From NCBI RefSeq assembly GCF_001647275.1, contig NZ_LRMM01000005.1:81105-145104 (forward strand): a stretch of DNA of 64,000 nt, given 5' to 3'. How positions within the stretch are numbered: the first letter of the stretch is position 1; each line of letters opens with the position of its first letter. A model generated the notes under the pieces. It searched no databases, was not told where the DNA came from, and worked only from the letters and a program-made list of their open reading frames with translations. Positions 1 to 8,529 of this stretch are shown here, in pieces. The position numbers were made by a program, and so were the translations under genes. The stretch comes from Rufibacter ruber. Its GTDB lineage: Bacteria > Bacteroidota > Bacteroidia > Cytophagales > Hymenobacteraceae.

Positions 1-174
1 CTGTGGCAGCGCTTTCTCAAGATTTACCGCAAGCACCAGGTAAAGTTTGTCTGGGTGCGCGGGCACGCCGGCCACCCGGAGAACGAGCGCTGTGACCAGT
101 TAGCCGTTGCCGCCGCCCTGCAACCCAACCTGCCGCCAGACCGCGGTTTTGAGGCCAACCCCACCGCCGGCTAA
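1..174 (+). CDS. rnhA: Ribonuclease HI, 3' part only (window edge)
   Basis: This is the C-terminal 57 codons of RNase HI, which cuts the RNA strand of RNA-DNA hybrids; the start lies outside the window. The visible signature is [17 protein letters not shown], the family's conserved block holding the catalytic-loop histidine and the last metal-binding aspartate. The stop TAA ends at 174 and trmN6 starts 3 nt later, so the two are probably cotranscribed. The assignment is firm because the motif matches the family almost residue for residue. Confidence 0.9.
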   Translation: MWQRFLKIYRKHQVKFVWVRGHAGHPENERCDQLAVAAALQPNLPPDRGFEANPTAG

Positions 175-177
175 CGT

Positions 178-894
178 ATGCCCAACCCGTATTTCCAGTT
201 TAAGCAGTTTACCGTACAGCAGGACCAGTGCGCCATGAAAGTGTGCACAGACTCCTGCGTGCTGGGGGCACACGCCCCTGTCACGGGTGCCCGGCGTATT
301 CTAGACATTGGGGCGGGAACTGGTTTACTCAGTCTCATGCTGGCCCAGCGGGCCCCTCAAGCAATGATTGAAGCCGTGGAGATTGACCCCGCCGCCGCCG
401 CCCAGGCCGCCGCCAACCTGGCCGCCAGCCCGTGGGCAGAACGGCTGTTGCTCCACCCCATGAGCCTGCAGGAATTTGCCGCCGCCGCCCCGGCTCCGTT
501 TGACATGATCATCAGCAACCCGCCGTTCTTTCAGGCTTCGCTCAAATCTGCAGATACCGCCCGCAACACCGCCAAACACACCGGTTCCCTCACGTTCAAG
601 GAGATCATCGGCTTTGCCGAACGCTTTTTATCCCTGGAGGGTCACCTGCACATTCTGCTGCCCCCACATGAAGCCCGGGTATTTGCCCAAGAAGCCTTAG
701 CCGCGGGCTTTTACACCAGCCATATTCTCTGGCTGGAGGCTACCCCCCAAGGCAAACTGCTGCGGGCCATTCACACCTACACCCGCGTGGCCGGACCGGT
801 GGGGGAAGAAACGCTGGCTGTGCGGGAAAAAGACCACACCACCTACACCTTGGCGTTCAGGCAGCTGCTGCAAGACTATTATTTGATCTTTTAG
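178..894 (+). CDS. trmN6: tRNA1(Val) (adenine(37)-N6)-methyltransferase
   Basis: A class I SAM-dependent methyltransferase of 238 aa in the YfiC/TrmN6 family, which methylates N6 of adenine 37 in tRNA1(Val). The N-terminal block PYFQFKQFTVQQDQCAMKV is typical of the family. SAM-binding motif I (DIGAGTGLLSL) lies near residue 45, and the N6-adenine catalytic motif NPPF near residue 113. The length is normal. The ATG sits 3 nt after the rnhA stop. It ends convergent with the saccharopine dehydrogenase-like gene, with a short palindrome between them. Confidence 0.88.
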   Translation: MPNPYFQFKQFTVQQDQCAMKVCTDSCVLGAHAPVTGARRILDIGAGTGLLSLMLAQRAPQAMIEAVEIDPAAAAQAAANLAASPWAERLLLHPMSLQEFAAAAPAPFDMIISNPPFFQASLKSADTARNTAKHTGSLTFKEIIGFAERFLSLEGHLHILLPPHEARVFAQEALAAGFYTSHILWLEATPQGKLLRAIHTYTRVAGPVGEETLAVREKDHTTYTLAFRQLLQDYYLIF

Positions 895-895
895 C

Positions 896-930
896 GTTTC
901 TGGCCTGTTTATGGAAAAACAGGCAGAAAC
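896..930. repeat. Intergenic palindrome copy 1
   Basis: Arms 896-910 and 917-930 (GTTTCTGGCCTGTTT against AAACAGGCAGAAAC). It lies between the convergent stops of trmN6 and the saccharopine dehydrogenase-like gene. It is one of the less perfect copies of the family described in the findings. Confidence 0.7.
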
Positions 931-934
931 AGGA

Positions 935-2266
935 CTATTCTTCTTTCTCAGTGAACTGGACCCCAAGCTGCTCCAGTTCAGCTAGAATGGGTTCATAAAG
1001 CTCTGGCTGCAGGGGCACCACTACCCCGCGCTGCTGAATCTGGCCCTGCAGCAGCAGTTTAGTGGCAATGCCAATGGGCAGCCCCACAGTTTTGGCCATG
1101 GCCGTGTGCACCTCGTCTTCGCCCAGCACCACCAGTGACGAGGTTAGTTTTTTATGTTCGCCGTTCAGGTCATACTCAAGAAGGTGCTGCATCACAATCA
1201 TGTCTTTGTCACCGGGGCTGAGTTTCCAGCGGGGCACCAGCAGCTTTTCCAGGGCCTGGGCGGGGGTGGCGTTCTCCAGACCAATGGGCAGCTCGTCAAA
1301 CAGGCCCGTCCAGCCTACCATGTACAGCTCCTCAGCGTCTGGGGCCAGCCCTACGTGGGCCGCCACCCGCTCCTTCAGGGTCAGCTCCTGGTCTGTGCCC
1401 GGCAAGAAGCTCTCCACCAGTTCCCGGTAGGTCATGTTGGCAGAATTTTCCAGCACGTAGGAGTCATCTGTGAGCCCCAGCTGCACCAGCACCTGCCATG
1501 CCTGGCAGTACCCAGACCGGCGCAGGGTGCCGCGCAGCAGGGTGGGAACCTCCTGCAGGCCGTACGGCTGCCGGTAACTGAGGGAGTCGCGGTTGGCATA
1601 GCCGTCAAAATACCCGAAGCCGTCTACCAGAATGGTCTCTGTGCGCTTGAACAGCTGCGGGTACGGAATGTATTTATAGGTGCCGTTCTCTATGTATCTG
1701 GCCGTTCCCTGGCCCGCCACAATCACGTTTCTGGGGTTCCAGGTGAACTTGTAGTGCCACGGGTTGTTGTCAGACTCAGGCGCCAGCAGGCCGCCGGTGA
1801 AAGATTTAAAAGCAGTAACCGTGCCCCCCTGCTGCTTAACCTGGTGAATGATCTTCATGGCAGACATATGGTCAATGCCCGGGTCCAAGCCGCATTCCAT
1901 CACAAACACCAGCCCTTTGGCTTCGGCGGCCGCCGAAAGGGCCTTCAGCTCAGGGGTGACGTAAGAGGCGGTGATCAGGTGCCGGCCCAGGGCCAGGCAG
2001 CTCTGGGCCACCAGCGGGTGAAACAGGGCGGGCAGCATGGAAATCACCACCTCGGCCTTGGCAATCTCGCGCTCCCGCTGCTCCCGGTTGTGCACGTCAA
2101 AGACAAACGTGTGGGTGTAGCTGCTGAGTTGCACAGAAGAGGGCAGGTGGTCAACGCATACATCCCCAATGGCCACCTCCCATTGTTCGGCGGCAGCCTG
2201 AGACACCAAATACTCAATCAGAACGGAGGCCGAGCGGCCAGCCCCCAGTAGCAGAATCTTTTTCAT
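935..2266 (-). CDS. Saccharopine dehydrogenase family protein
   Basis: A 443-aa member of the saccharopine dehydrogenase/LYS9-like family (N-terminal Rossmann domain plus C-terminal catalytic domain). In Bacteroidota such proteins are annotated as saccharopine dehydrogenase or homospermidine synthase-like; the true substrate is not evident here. The start MKKILLLGAGRSASVLIEYL gives the dinucleotide-binding GxGxxA/G motif at the very N terminus. That is why the ATG at 2266 is chosen over an in-frame extension to 2503, which would run through the cdd promoter and gene. The block MECGLDPGIDHM is conserved in the family. It is divergent from cdd. Confidence 0.82.
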   Translation of the reverse strand: MKKILLLGAGRSASVLIEYLVSQAAAEQWEVAIGDVCVDHLPSSVQLSSYTHTFVFDVHNREQREREIAKAEVVISMLPALFHPLVAQSCLALGRHLITASYVTPELKALSAAAEAKGLVFVMECGLDPGIDHMSAMKIIHQVKQQGGTVTAFKSFTGGLLAPESDNNPWHYKFTWNPRNVIVAGQGTARYIENGTYKYIPYPQLFKRTETILVDGFGYFDGYANRDSLSYRQPYGLQEVPTLLRGTLRRSGYCQAWQVLVQLGLTDDSYVLENSANMTYRELVESFLPGTDQELTLKERVAAHVGLAPDAEELYMVGWTGLFDELPIGLENATPAQALEKLLVPRWKLSPGDKDMIVMQHLLEYDLNGEHKKLTSSLVVLGEDEVHTAMAKTVGLPIGIATKLLLQGQIQQRGVVVPLQPELYEPILAELEQLGVQFTEKEE

Positions 2267-2330
2267 AGCGGGTATCAGAGCGTAAGTGGCACCCAAAATG
2301 CCTATTTTCTGCCGGACTGGCAACCTATTC

Positions 2331-2360
2331 TTGCACTTTCGGGCTATCTTATTAACTTTG
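2331..2360 (+). promoter_or_regulatory. Bacteroidota-type promoter upstream of cdd
   Basis: TTG at 2331-2333, a 19-bp spacer, then TAACTTTG at 2353-2360. This matches the -33 TTTG / -7 TAnnTTTG promoter of Bacteroidota and ends 33 nt before the cdd start codon. Confidence 0.6.
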
Positions 2361-2393
2361 ACTCCCGTACGAAGCCGTGCGGAACCCACCCGT

Positions 2394-2879
2394 ATGACTG
2401 AAAAAGTACAACTGCACATCACGTATGACGTGGTGTCTTCCCTCACTGAACTACCTGAGCAGGAGCAGCAAGTGATGCTGCTGGCCCAGCAGGCTACCAG
2501 CAACGCGTACGCCCCTTATTCCAATTACCTGGTGGGTGCCGCCCTTGCCCTTTCAGACGGGAGCCTGCACCAGGGCACCAATCAGGAGAACGCCGCCTAC
2601 CCTTCTGGCCTCTGCGCTGAGCGTACGCTGCTTTTTGGCGTGGGCTCCAACCACCCAGACAAGACCATGGAGGTGCTGGCCGTAACGGTGCGCCGCCGGC
2701 ATGAAAGCCATTACCTGCCCGCCTGCCCGTGCGGGGCCTGCCGCCAGGTCATTGCCGAATACCAGAACCGGCAGGGCTCTCCCATAAAGCTGCTCATGCA
2801 GGGTCAGGACGGGAAGATTATAAGGATACAGTCTGTGGCAGACCTCCTGCCGTTCATGTTTACCAAAGACCAGCTTTAA
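2394..2879 (+). CDS. cdd: Cytidine deaminase
   Basis: A zinc-dependent cytidine/deoxycytidine deaminase of 161 aa in pyrimidine salvage, of tetrameric length. Zinc ligands are C74 (in SGLCAE, with catalytic E76) and C113/C116 in PCGAC. The substrate-binding segment AYAPYSNYLVGAAL is present near residues 38-51. The ATG at 2394 is chosen because it lies 33 nt behind a good promoter; an upstream in-frame ATG at 2286 would add an unrelated tail spanning that promoter. The esterase gene begins 1 nt after the stop and is probably cotranscribed. Confidence 0.92.
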   Translation: MTEKVQLHITYDVVSSLTELPEQEQQVMLLAQQATSNAYAPYSNYLVGAALALSDGSLHQGTNQENAAYPSGLCAERTLLFGVGSNHPDKTMEVLAVTVRRRHESHYLPACPCGACRQVIAEYQNRQGSPIKLLMQGQDGKIIRIQSVADLLPFMFTKDQL

Positions 2880-2880
2880 C

Positions 2881-3531
2881 TTGGCCGCCACCCATAGAAC
2901 CATAGAAGTACCGCGCACGGCGCACCTGCACCAGTTGGGCACCTTGTCCCCGGCCACCAAAGATCTCTGGCTGGTCTGCCACGGTTACGGGCAGTTGGCG
3001 CGCTTTTTCATCAGGCATTTTGAGCCGTTGCCAGACGGGCAGACAGCCGTTATAGCCCCAGAAGCCCTCTCCCGTTTTTACCTGCAGGGCGTGGGGGGCC
3101 GCGTGGGCGCCACCTGGATGACCAAGGAAGAACGTCTGCACGAAATCAATGACTATGTCTCTTATTTGAACCTGGTGCGGGAGATGGCACTGCAGGAGGC
3201 GCCCAATGCCAAACTGCACGTACTGGGCTTCTCCCAAGGCGCGGCCACCGTCTGCCGCTGGCTGGCGCAGGCGCAGTGGCCTGTTGAGGAGCTGGTGCTG
3301 TGGGCGGGCATGTTCCCGGAAGACATGGCAATGGTCTCTGCCCGGCAGGCGCTGGCCCACACCCGCCTCAGTTATGTGTATGGCCTGCAAGATGAGTTTG
3401 TAACCGATGAGAAAGTGCAGGAGCAGTTGAACAGAGTGCGGGAAGCCGGCCTGCAACCAGAGATCATTACCTTTCAAGGAAAGCATGAGATTAACGCCAC
3501 CGTTCTGCAGCAGCTCAAAGCAAGAAGCTAG
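2881..3531 (+). CDS. Alpha/beta hydrolase, phospholipase/carboxylesterase family
   Basis: A 216-aa serine esterase of the phospholipase/carboxylesterase (YpfH/EstB) type. The nucleophile S118 sits in GFSQGA, D171 in YGLQDEF and H202 in GKHEI, giving a complete triad in the normal order. The oxyanion-hole block LVCHGYGQLA lies near residue 31. The only suitable start is TTG at 2881, one base after the cdd stop, which implies translational coupling; no ATG or GTG lies upstream in frame close by. The substrate is not evident. Confidence 0.8.
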   Translation: MAATHRTIEVPRTAHLHQLGTLSPATKDLWLVCHGYGQLARFFIRHFEPLPDGQTAVIAPEALSRFYLQGVGGRVGATWMTKEERLHEINDYVSYLNLVREMALQEAPNAKLHVLGFSQGAATVCRWLAQAQWPVEELVLWAGMFPEDMAMVSARQALAHTRLSYVYGLQDEFVTDEKVQEQLNRVREAGLQPEIITFQGKHEINATVLQQLKARS

Positions 3532-3568
3532 CCCGGTGTTATTTTAAAGTTCTTCCCAGACAGAGATG

Positions 3569-3614
3569 GTTCTGTTTTTGACCTGTTTTCCAAAAAACAG
3601 GTCAAAAACAGAAC
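3569..3614. repeat. Intergenic palindrome copy 2 (TGAC spacer)
   Basis: A 46-bp inverted repeat with 21-bp perfect arms (3569-3589 and 3594-3614). The spacer between heptamers is TTGACC in one arm and GGTCAA in the other. It lies after the esterase stop, in the convergent gap with the VOC gene. Confidence 0.85.
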
Positions 3615-3654
3615 TCTATATCCCCACAGCAGGATCTCTTGAGAAAAGGCTCTG

Positions 3655-3694
3655 CCGTTTTGGGGCTGTTTTCCTGAAAACAACCCCAAAACAG
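3655..3694. repeat. Intergenic palindrome copy 3
   Basis: A GGGG-spacer copy with one mismatch in the inner heptamer (AAAACAA). It is the second palindrome in the same convergent gap and abuts the VOC gene's stop. Confidence 0.8.
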
Positions 3695-3702
3695 CTTTTG
3701 CC

Positions 3703-4092
3703 TCAGCCCCAGATGCCGGGCATGATGATCTCCAGCAGGTGGTGATCGGGATCCCGGAAGTAGCAGGACTTTCGGCCGTGCAGCCAGGTCTGTTCGTGTT
3801 CAATTGCAAGATTGGCTTGACGGAGTTTGTCTTTCCAGCGGGCGTAGTCTTCGGCCTCACATTCAAAAGCCAGGTGCAGCTGCCCTTCCCCAAAGTGCGG
3901 GGGCAGGTCTTTGCTTTCACGGGTCTTCTGGGCGTTAAAACACAGCAGCACCGAACTGCCCGCCCTGAAAAACACGTGGCGGTCTGGCATTTCGCCTATG
4001 ATGGGCAACCCCAGGGTATCTGCGTAAAAGCGGGTGGTGCGGGCAAGGTCCTGCACGTACAGGCACGTCTCTTTGATCTGTCTGAATTCCAT
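3703..4092 (-). CDS. VOC family protein (glyoxalase/bleomycin-resistance fold)
   Basis: A 129-aa single-module vicinal oxygen chelate protein. It opens with the beta-strand block ETCLYVQDLARTTRFYADTLGLPII and ends with SCYFRDPDHHLLEIIMP, which carries the usual metal-binding histidine and glutamate of the family's last strand. Related proteins act in lyase, dioxygenase or fosfomycin/bleomycin-resistance roles, and nothing nearby picks one. It is a single gene flanked by palindromes on both sides. Confidence 0.82.
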   Translation of the reverse strand: MEFRQIKETCLYVQDLARTTRFYADTLGLPIIGEMPDRHVFFRAGSSVLLCFNAQKTRESKDLPPHFGEGQLHLAFECEAEDYARWKDKLRQANLAIEHEQTWLHGRKSCYFRDPDHHLLEIIMPGIWG

Positions 4093-4143
4093 AAGCTGCA
4101 GAAATTGCTTTTCATTGAACGCGCCGACCGGGAGAAAGATGTT

Positions 4144-4183
4144 CTGTTTTGGCGCTGTTTTTCTGAAAACAGCGCCAAAACAG
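4144..4183. repeat. Intergenic palindrome copy 4 (GGCG spacer)
   Basis: CTGTTTTGGCGCTGTTTTT pairs with AAAACAGCGCCAAAACAG. The spacer GGCG is matched by CGCC. It lies between the VOC start and the SDR stop, a tandem gap on the minus strand. Confidence 0.85.
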
Positions 4184-4237
4184 CAAGCCCCGCTCTCTGG
4201 TGAAAACGGGGCTTGCTAAGGTATCTTTCTAAGAACG

Positions 4238-4990
4238 TTACTGCTTGTGAATGACCGTGGCGGCCGCCTGGGCCGCGGGCAGAAGGGTGACCTCGGCCAG
4301 GTTCACGTGTTTGGGGCGGGTGATCATGAACAGAAGCAGCTCTGCTACGTCTTGCGCGGTGAGCGCCTCAAAGCCTTTGTACACGTTGGCGGCCCGCTCC
4401 TTGTCACCTTTGAAGCGCACCTCAGAGAACTCAGTCTCCACGGCGCCGGGATTCACCTCAGAGACCTTCACCCCCTCATGCACCAGATCAATGCGCATGG
4501 CTTTGGAGAGGGCGTCAACGGCAAATTTACTGGCGCAGTACACGTTTCCGTTGGCGTAAACCTCTTTGCCGGCTATAGACCCAATGTTGATGATGTGCCC
4601 GGTCTTGCGCTCCACCATCACCGGCAGCACTTCTTTGGTCACGTAGAGCAGGCCTTTCACGTTGATGTCTAGCATGGCTTCCCAGTCACTGATGTCCCCG
4701 CTCTGGATGGGGGCCAGGCCGTGGGCGTTGCCGGCGTTGTTCACCAGTACGTCAATATTCCGCCATTGGGCGGGTAGGCCGGTGATGGCTTTCTGTACCG
4801 CCTCTCTGTCCCGCACGTCAAACTCAAGCGGGAAGACCTGTTCTGCGCCAAACGTTTCCACCAGCTCCTGCAGCCGTTCCCTGCGTCTGCCGGCGGCAAT
4901 AATCTTAAAACCGTTCTGGGCGAGTATGATGGCGGTGGCTCTGCCTATACCAGAGGTGGCTCCGGTCACCAAGGCTATTTTCTGTGACAT
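4238..4990 (-). CDS. SDR family NAD(P)-dependent oxidoreductase
   Basis: A 250-aa classical short-chain dehydrogenase/reductase. Visible features are the cofactor motif TGATSGIG (9-16), NNAG (84-87), catalytic S138, Y151 and K155 in YCASK, and the ARR-like segment AAGRRRERL near residue 33 that favours NADP. It resembles YdfG-type 3-hydroxy acid/serine dehydrogenases, but the substrate is inferred only from overall likeness. The ATG at 4990 is chosen; a TTG five codons upstream would overlap porT's stop. It lies 7 nt downstream of porT on the same strand. Confidence 0.85.
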   Translation of the reverse strand: MSQKIALVTGATSGIGRATAIILAQNGFKIIAAGRRRERLQELVETFGAEQVFPLEFDVRDREAVQKAITGLPAQWRNIDVLVNNAGNAHGLAPIQSGDISDWEAMLDINVKGLLYVTKEVLPVMVERKTGHIINIGSIAGKEVYANGNVYCASKFAVDALSKAMRIDLVHEGVKVSEVNPGAVETEFSEVRFKGDKERAANVYKGFEALTAQDVAELLLFMITRPKHVNLAEVTLLPAAQAAATVIHKQ

Positions 4991-4997
4991 GGTGGCG

Positions 4998-5747
4998 TTA
5001 TTCAAAGTTCAGGTAAAGGGTAATGGTATTAGAGGTCAGGTTCTGGATGCTGTTGTTGTACACGCTGTTGGCCGGCTGGTGCAGGTTGGTAATGCCTCTG
5101 GAGAACCTTAGCTCCGGGGCAAACTTAAAGAACGGGTAGAACATGTCCAGCCCCACACCAAACTCAACAGAGAAATCTGAGGTGGCCACCTGCAGGACCT
5201 CAGGGTCGTTCTTTTTCTGGCCGCCCACCACCAAAGACGGTTTCACGCCGGCAATGAAATACATCTGGGTGTTCTTGCGGCGGTTGGCCTCGTACTTGAC
5301 CAGCAGCGGAACTTCTGCCGCAAACGAGTTGATGGCCTGTACCACGGTTTCGTCTCCCTCTCCCCGCACGTTCCCCTTGTACTCCACCTCACGGCTGTGG
5401 TAGCCCACACCCGGCTGCAACCGCACCACAAAATCTGGCGAGAGACGGTAGGTGGCAATGAAATTCACATTAAAGCCAATGCCCTGCATGGGGTTCACGG
5501 CAATGCCGGTGCTGGCGTCTTCTCCCAGTTGTTCTACATAGTTGCGGGAGTGCTCCAGCTGGTACCAGGAGGTGTTAAGCCCCAGGGAGAAGCCCCACCT
5601 GATCTTGCGGTTCTCATACCCCTGCAGGTTTTCGCCTTTCAGTTTCTGGGCCACAGCCTGGTTCCCGGCCAATAGGCAGAACAGGAGCAGACATATTATT
5701 TTGTACCGGTGTAGATAGAGCTTATGCCAAAAGTAAGAGAGTGCCAT
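4998..5747 (-). CDS. porT: PorT family outer-membrane beta-barrel protein (type IX secretion)
   Basis: A 249-aa protein with a hydrophobic signal segment ending in NQAVAQ (about residue 34), followed by beta-strand-rich sequence with family-like blocks such as FSLGLNTSWY, FVVRLQPGVGYHSREVEY and a C-terminal ITLYLNFE strand. PorT is a membrane component needed for type IX secretion. The ubiE-porT order is, from memory, common in Bacteroidota and supports the call. The ATG at 5747 makes it overlap the end of ubiE by 52 nt. No later in-frame ATG keeps the signal peptide intact. Confidence 0.72.
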   Translation of the reverse strand: MALSYFWHKLYLHRYKIICLLLFCLLAGNQAVAQKLKGENLQGYENRKIRWGFSLGLNTSWYQLEHSRNYVEQLGEDASTGIAVNPMQGIGFNVNFIATYRLSPDFVVRLQPGVGYHSREVEYKGNVRGEGDETVVQAINSFAAEVPLLVKYEANRRKNTQMYFIAGVKPSLVVGGQKKNDPEVLQVATSDFSVEFGVGLDMFYPFFKFAPELRFSRGITNLHQPANSVYNNSIQNLTSNTITLYLNFE

Positions 5748-6418
5748 TCTGATTGATTAAAACCGATTTTACGGAAGATAGCCAGGAAATCATTGCCGTC
5801 TGGAAACGCCTGCACTGATTCTGGCAGGTACGTATACGCAGCATTGTCTTTTGAGATTAGCTTTCCGAAGACCGGCAGAATATGTTTGAAGTAGAAGTTG
5901 TAGGCCTGTTTCATGGGAAACGCCTGCGGCTTGGAGAACTCCAGCACTACCACCCTTCCGCCCGGCTTGAGCACCCGGTGCATCTCTGAGAGACCTTTCT
6001 CCAGGTTCTCAAAATTGCGCACCCCAAAGGCTACCGTGATGGCGTCAAAATGGTTGTCTGGGAACTGGATGTTCTCAGAGTCACCCACCTGCAGCTGCAC
6101 CAGATGGCTCAGGCCCCGCTTCTCAATCTTCTGGCGGCCCACCTCCAGCATGCCCTCAGAGATGTCAATTCCAATGACCTGTTTCGGCTTAAGCCGAAGG
6201 GTTTCCAGGGCAAAGTCACCGGTGCCGGTGGCAATGTCCAGAATGAGCTGGGGGTTAGACTTCTCTAACAGTTTTACCGCTTTTTTGCGCCAGATAATAT
6301 CCACGCCGGCGCTCAGAAAATGGTTCAGAAAGTCATACCGTTTGGCAATGCTGTTGAACATCTGCGCTACCTGCGTCTTCTTACCGGCCTCCAGGTCTTT
6401 ATAGGGAACTACTGACAT
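5696..6418 (-). CDS. ubiE: Demethylmenaquinone methyltransferase UbiE/MenG
   Basis: A 240-aa methyltransferase that converts demethylmenaquinone to menaquinone in the last step of the respiratory-quinone pathway. Visible are the N-terminal block AQMFNSIAKRYDFLNHFLSAGVD, SAM motif I (LDIATGTGDFAL), the family signature AITVAFGVRNFENLEKGLSEM and VLKPGGRVVVLEFS. The length matches the family. A TAGCTTTG element lies on the minus strand at 6441-6448, 23 nt upstream of the start. The 3' end overlaps porT. Confidence 0.93.
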   Translation of the reverse strand: MSVVPYKDLEAGKKTQVAQMFNSIAKRYDFLNHFLSAGVDIIWRKKAVKLLEKSNPQLILDIATGTGDFALETLRLKPKQVIGIDISEGMLEVGRQKIEKRGLSHLVQLQVGDSENIQFPDNHFDAITVAFGVRNFENLEKGLSEMHRVLKPGGRVVVLEFSKPQAFPMKQAYNFYFKHILPVFGKLISKDNAAYTYLPESVQAFPDGNDFLAIFRKIGFNQSEWHSLTFGISSIYTGTK

Positions 6419-6440
6419 GTGCTACACTTTTATGATGAGG

Positions 6441-6448
6441 CAAAGCTA
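6441..6448 (-). promoter_or_regulatory. -7 element (TAGCTTTG) for ubiE-porT
   Basis: A match to TAnnTTTG on the minus strand, 23 nt upstream of the ubiE ATG. No convincing -33 TTTG is present at 19-20 bp. Confidence 0.4.
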
Positions 6449-6504
6449 CTATGCTTTAACTAGAAAACCTGTATTATGTTGTGCAATGCCCTGCCCACAA
6501 ACCA

Positions 6505-6535
6505 CAGCGCCCCGGCCAGAAACGGCCGGGGCGCT
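6505..6535 (-). terminator. Intrinsic terminator of the PorE-like gene
   Basis: CAGCGCCCCGGCC (6505-6517) pairs with GGCCGGGGCGCTG (6523-6535) around a 5-nt loop. The final CTG plus TTTT is also the first heptamer of palindrome copy 5. Confidence 0.65.
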
Positions 6536-6573
6536 GTTTTGAGGCTGTTTTGGGAAAAGTAGGCCAAAAACAG
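6534..6573. repeat. Intergenic palindrome copy 5, fused to a terminator
   Basis: CTGTTTTGAGGCTGTTTT against AAAAGTAGGCCAAAAACAG. The left arm begins inside the 3' arm of the preceding GC-rich hairpin. Confidence 0.7.
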
Positions 6574-6579
6574 AAACGC

Positions 6580-8529
6580 TTATTTCTTCTCGTCTGCCCT
6601 CCGGATCACATTGAACTCTGTGCGGCGGTTCAGCTGCATGTTCTCAGGAGAATCATTTGGTGCCACCGGACGGCGCTCACCGTAGCTCACCGTGATCAGG
6701 CGGTTAGGGTTAATACCCTGGCTCACCAGGTAGTTGTAGGCGGCGTTGGCCCTGTTCTCCCCTAGCAGCATGTTGTAAGAATCTGGCATGCGGGAGTCAG
6801 TGTGGCCGTCTACTGACAGTCTCAAAGATGGGTTCGCCTTCAGCACCCGTACAATGTTATCCAGCTCTTTGATTGACTCTGGGCGCAGGTTGTACTTGTC
6901 AGTGTCAAAGTAGATGCGTTTGAAAGCAAAGGCCTGGGCACCAATACCGGAGGTTCCTTCAAAGTCAATGTAGAAGTCTTTCTCTACCACGGTGGTGTCA
7001 TTCAAGGAGAGTGGCACCTCAAACTGCTCAGTGGTGATCAGTTTCCCGTCTCTGGACAGGGTGACCTGGTAAGGTCTGGCCGAAAGCACCGTTACCTGAT
7101 AGTTTCCGGAGTCTGGCTTGGTCACGTCACGGTATTCCAGGGGGGTGTTGTTGGCGGCTTTACCGGTAAACACCAGCTCTACGCCCGGCACAATGGTACT
7201 ATCCCGCAGGCTGTACACGTGGCCGCGTACAATGGCGTTTCTGATGTAGCTGATGGTGTAGATGTCTTTCTCCCCGTAACCACCCATGCGGTAAGAAGAA
7301 AGATAAGCCAGGCTTCCATCTCCGCTCAGGCGGTAATAGGTGTCATCATCTGGCGTATTGATAGGGTAGCCCACGTTTTCTGGACGGCTCCAGCGGCGGC
7401 TCACTGAGTCAAATTTGATCACAAAGATGTCATAGCCGCCCATGGTGTTGTGCCCGCGGGAGCTGAAGTACATGGTCATACCGTCTTGGGTAAAGTAGGG
7501 GCTGTCTTCATCAAACTGCGTGTTCACGCCGTTCCCAAAGTTCTTAGGCTCTCCCCAGCTTCCGTTGGGCTGGCGCTTGGCATAGTAGATATCCAGGTCC
7601 CCGTTCTGGGAGAAGTGGTTGGTGGAGAAGTAAATGGTTTGACCGTCTGGGGTGATGTAGGCATCACTTTCAAAGTCACCGGTGCTGATGTTCAGTTTCT
7701 GAGGGGCTCCCCAGGTTTCGCCCTCTTTGCTGGACACAAAGATGTCCCCGTTGGTACTCTTGTTCTCATTGCGGTACAGCAGGAATTTGGAGTCATTGTC
7801 AAACAACTGGATAGAGGCGTCATGCCCGGTACCGTTCAACCGGCCACTCAAAGAGGTGGGTTTCTCCCAGCTGTCTGGGCCTAATCTGCGGGATTCAAAG
7901 ATATCTTCATAATACTCGCCGTCTGCCGCCTCTTTGCTACCGGTCACGGCCGCACTGCGTGAAGTGAAGAGTAGATAATTGTCATCTTTAGAGATGACAG
8001 GGCTGTGCTCAGAAAATGCGGTGTTGATCACAGGACCCAGGTTTTTCACGAACACGTCTTTGGCGTTGGCCACTTCCTTTTTGGCGTTACGGGCGTGCTG
8101 AATAAGCAAGGCCGCCTGCTCTTTGCCTTCCTCATCCCGTTTCCCTAACCCTTTCTGGTAGTTCTGGGCATGCTGGATAGCCTTGTCAAACTCGTAGTTC
8201 ACCAGGTCTACGCGGCCCAGCCAGTACAGGACGTCTGCCTCCACCTTGGGTTTTAACTGATACGCCTTGTAGATGTACTCGCTTGCTTTCTCTTTGTCAA
8301 AAGCAATCAAGGAAATACCGGCGCGGTAAAGCGCTTTGGCGTTGTTTGGATCCCTTTCCAGCGCACGCTCATAGAAAGGCAACGCAGACCGGAAGTTTGC
8401 CTGGTTAAAAAGTTTATCACCGCTCCTGATAAGTTGACGGGTACTCTGGGCCATGACCGCAGAAGAGATGAAAAACAGTGTCAGAAATAGAAATGCTGCT
8501 CTAAACAACCGTTTGTCTAAGTGATCCAT
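6580..8529 (-). CDS. OmpA family protein with TPR and PD40 repeats (PorE-like)
   Basis: A 649-aa envelope protein. The order is: signal peptide (about 1-27, ending in VMAQ); TPR-like repeats (about 30-130) with FRSALPFYERALERDPNN; PD40/WD40-like beta-propeller repeats with xxPDGQTIYFSTN- and FTQDGMTMYFSSRG-type strands (about 165-420); a carboxypeptidase-regulatory-like domain (about 435-515); and a C-terminal OmpA peptidoglycan-binding domain with DGHTDSRMPDSYNMLLGENRA. This domain order and length match PorE of the type IX secretion system, which ties the machine to peptidoglycan. Cytophagia carry several such paralogs, so PorE is an inference strengthened by porT nearby. Confidence 0.78.
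   Translation of the reverse strand: MDHLDKRLFRAAFLFLTLFFISSAVMAQSTRQLIRSGDKLFNQANFRSALPFYERALERDPNNAKALYRAGISLIAFDKEKASEYIYKAYQLKPKVEADVLYWLGRVDLVNYEFDKAIQHAQNYQKGLGKRDEEGKEQAALLIQHARNAKKEVANAKDVFVKNLGPVINTAFSEHSPVISKDDNYLLFTSRSAAVTGSKEAADGEYYEDIFESRRLGPDSWEKPTSLSGRLNGTGHDASIQLFDNDSKFLLYRNENKSTNGDIFVSSKEGETWGAPQKLNISTGDFESDAYITPDGQTIYFSTNHFSQNGDLDIYYAKRQPNGSWGEPKNFGNGVNTQFDEDSPYFTQDGMTMYFSSRGHNTMGGYDIFVIKFDSVSRRWSRPENVGYPINTPDDDTYYRLSGDGSLAYLSSYRMGGYGEKDIYTISYIRNAIVRGHVYSLRDSTIVPGVELVFTGKAANNTPLEYRDVTKPDSGNYQVTVLSARPYQVTLSRDGKLITTEQFEVPLSLNDTTVVEKDFYIDFEGTSGIGAQAFAFKRIYFDTDKYNLRPESIKELDNIVRVLKANPSLRLSVDGHTDSRMPDSYNMLLGENRANAAYNYLVSQGINPNRLITVSYGERRPVAPNDSPENMQLNRRTEFNVIRRADEKK

Noticed and set aside
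3569..3694. Two neighbouring palindromes as ends of one insertion
   Set aside because: The two have different spacers and their outer sequences do not match; there is no target duplication or coding content between them.
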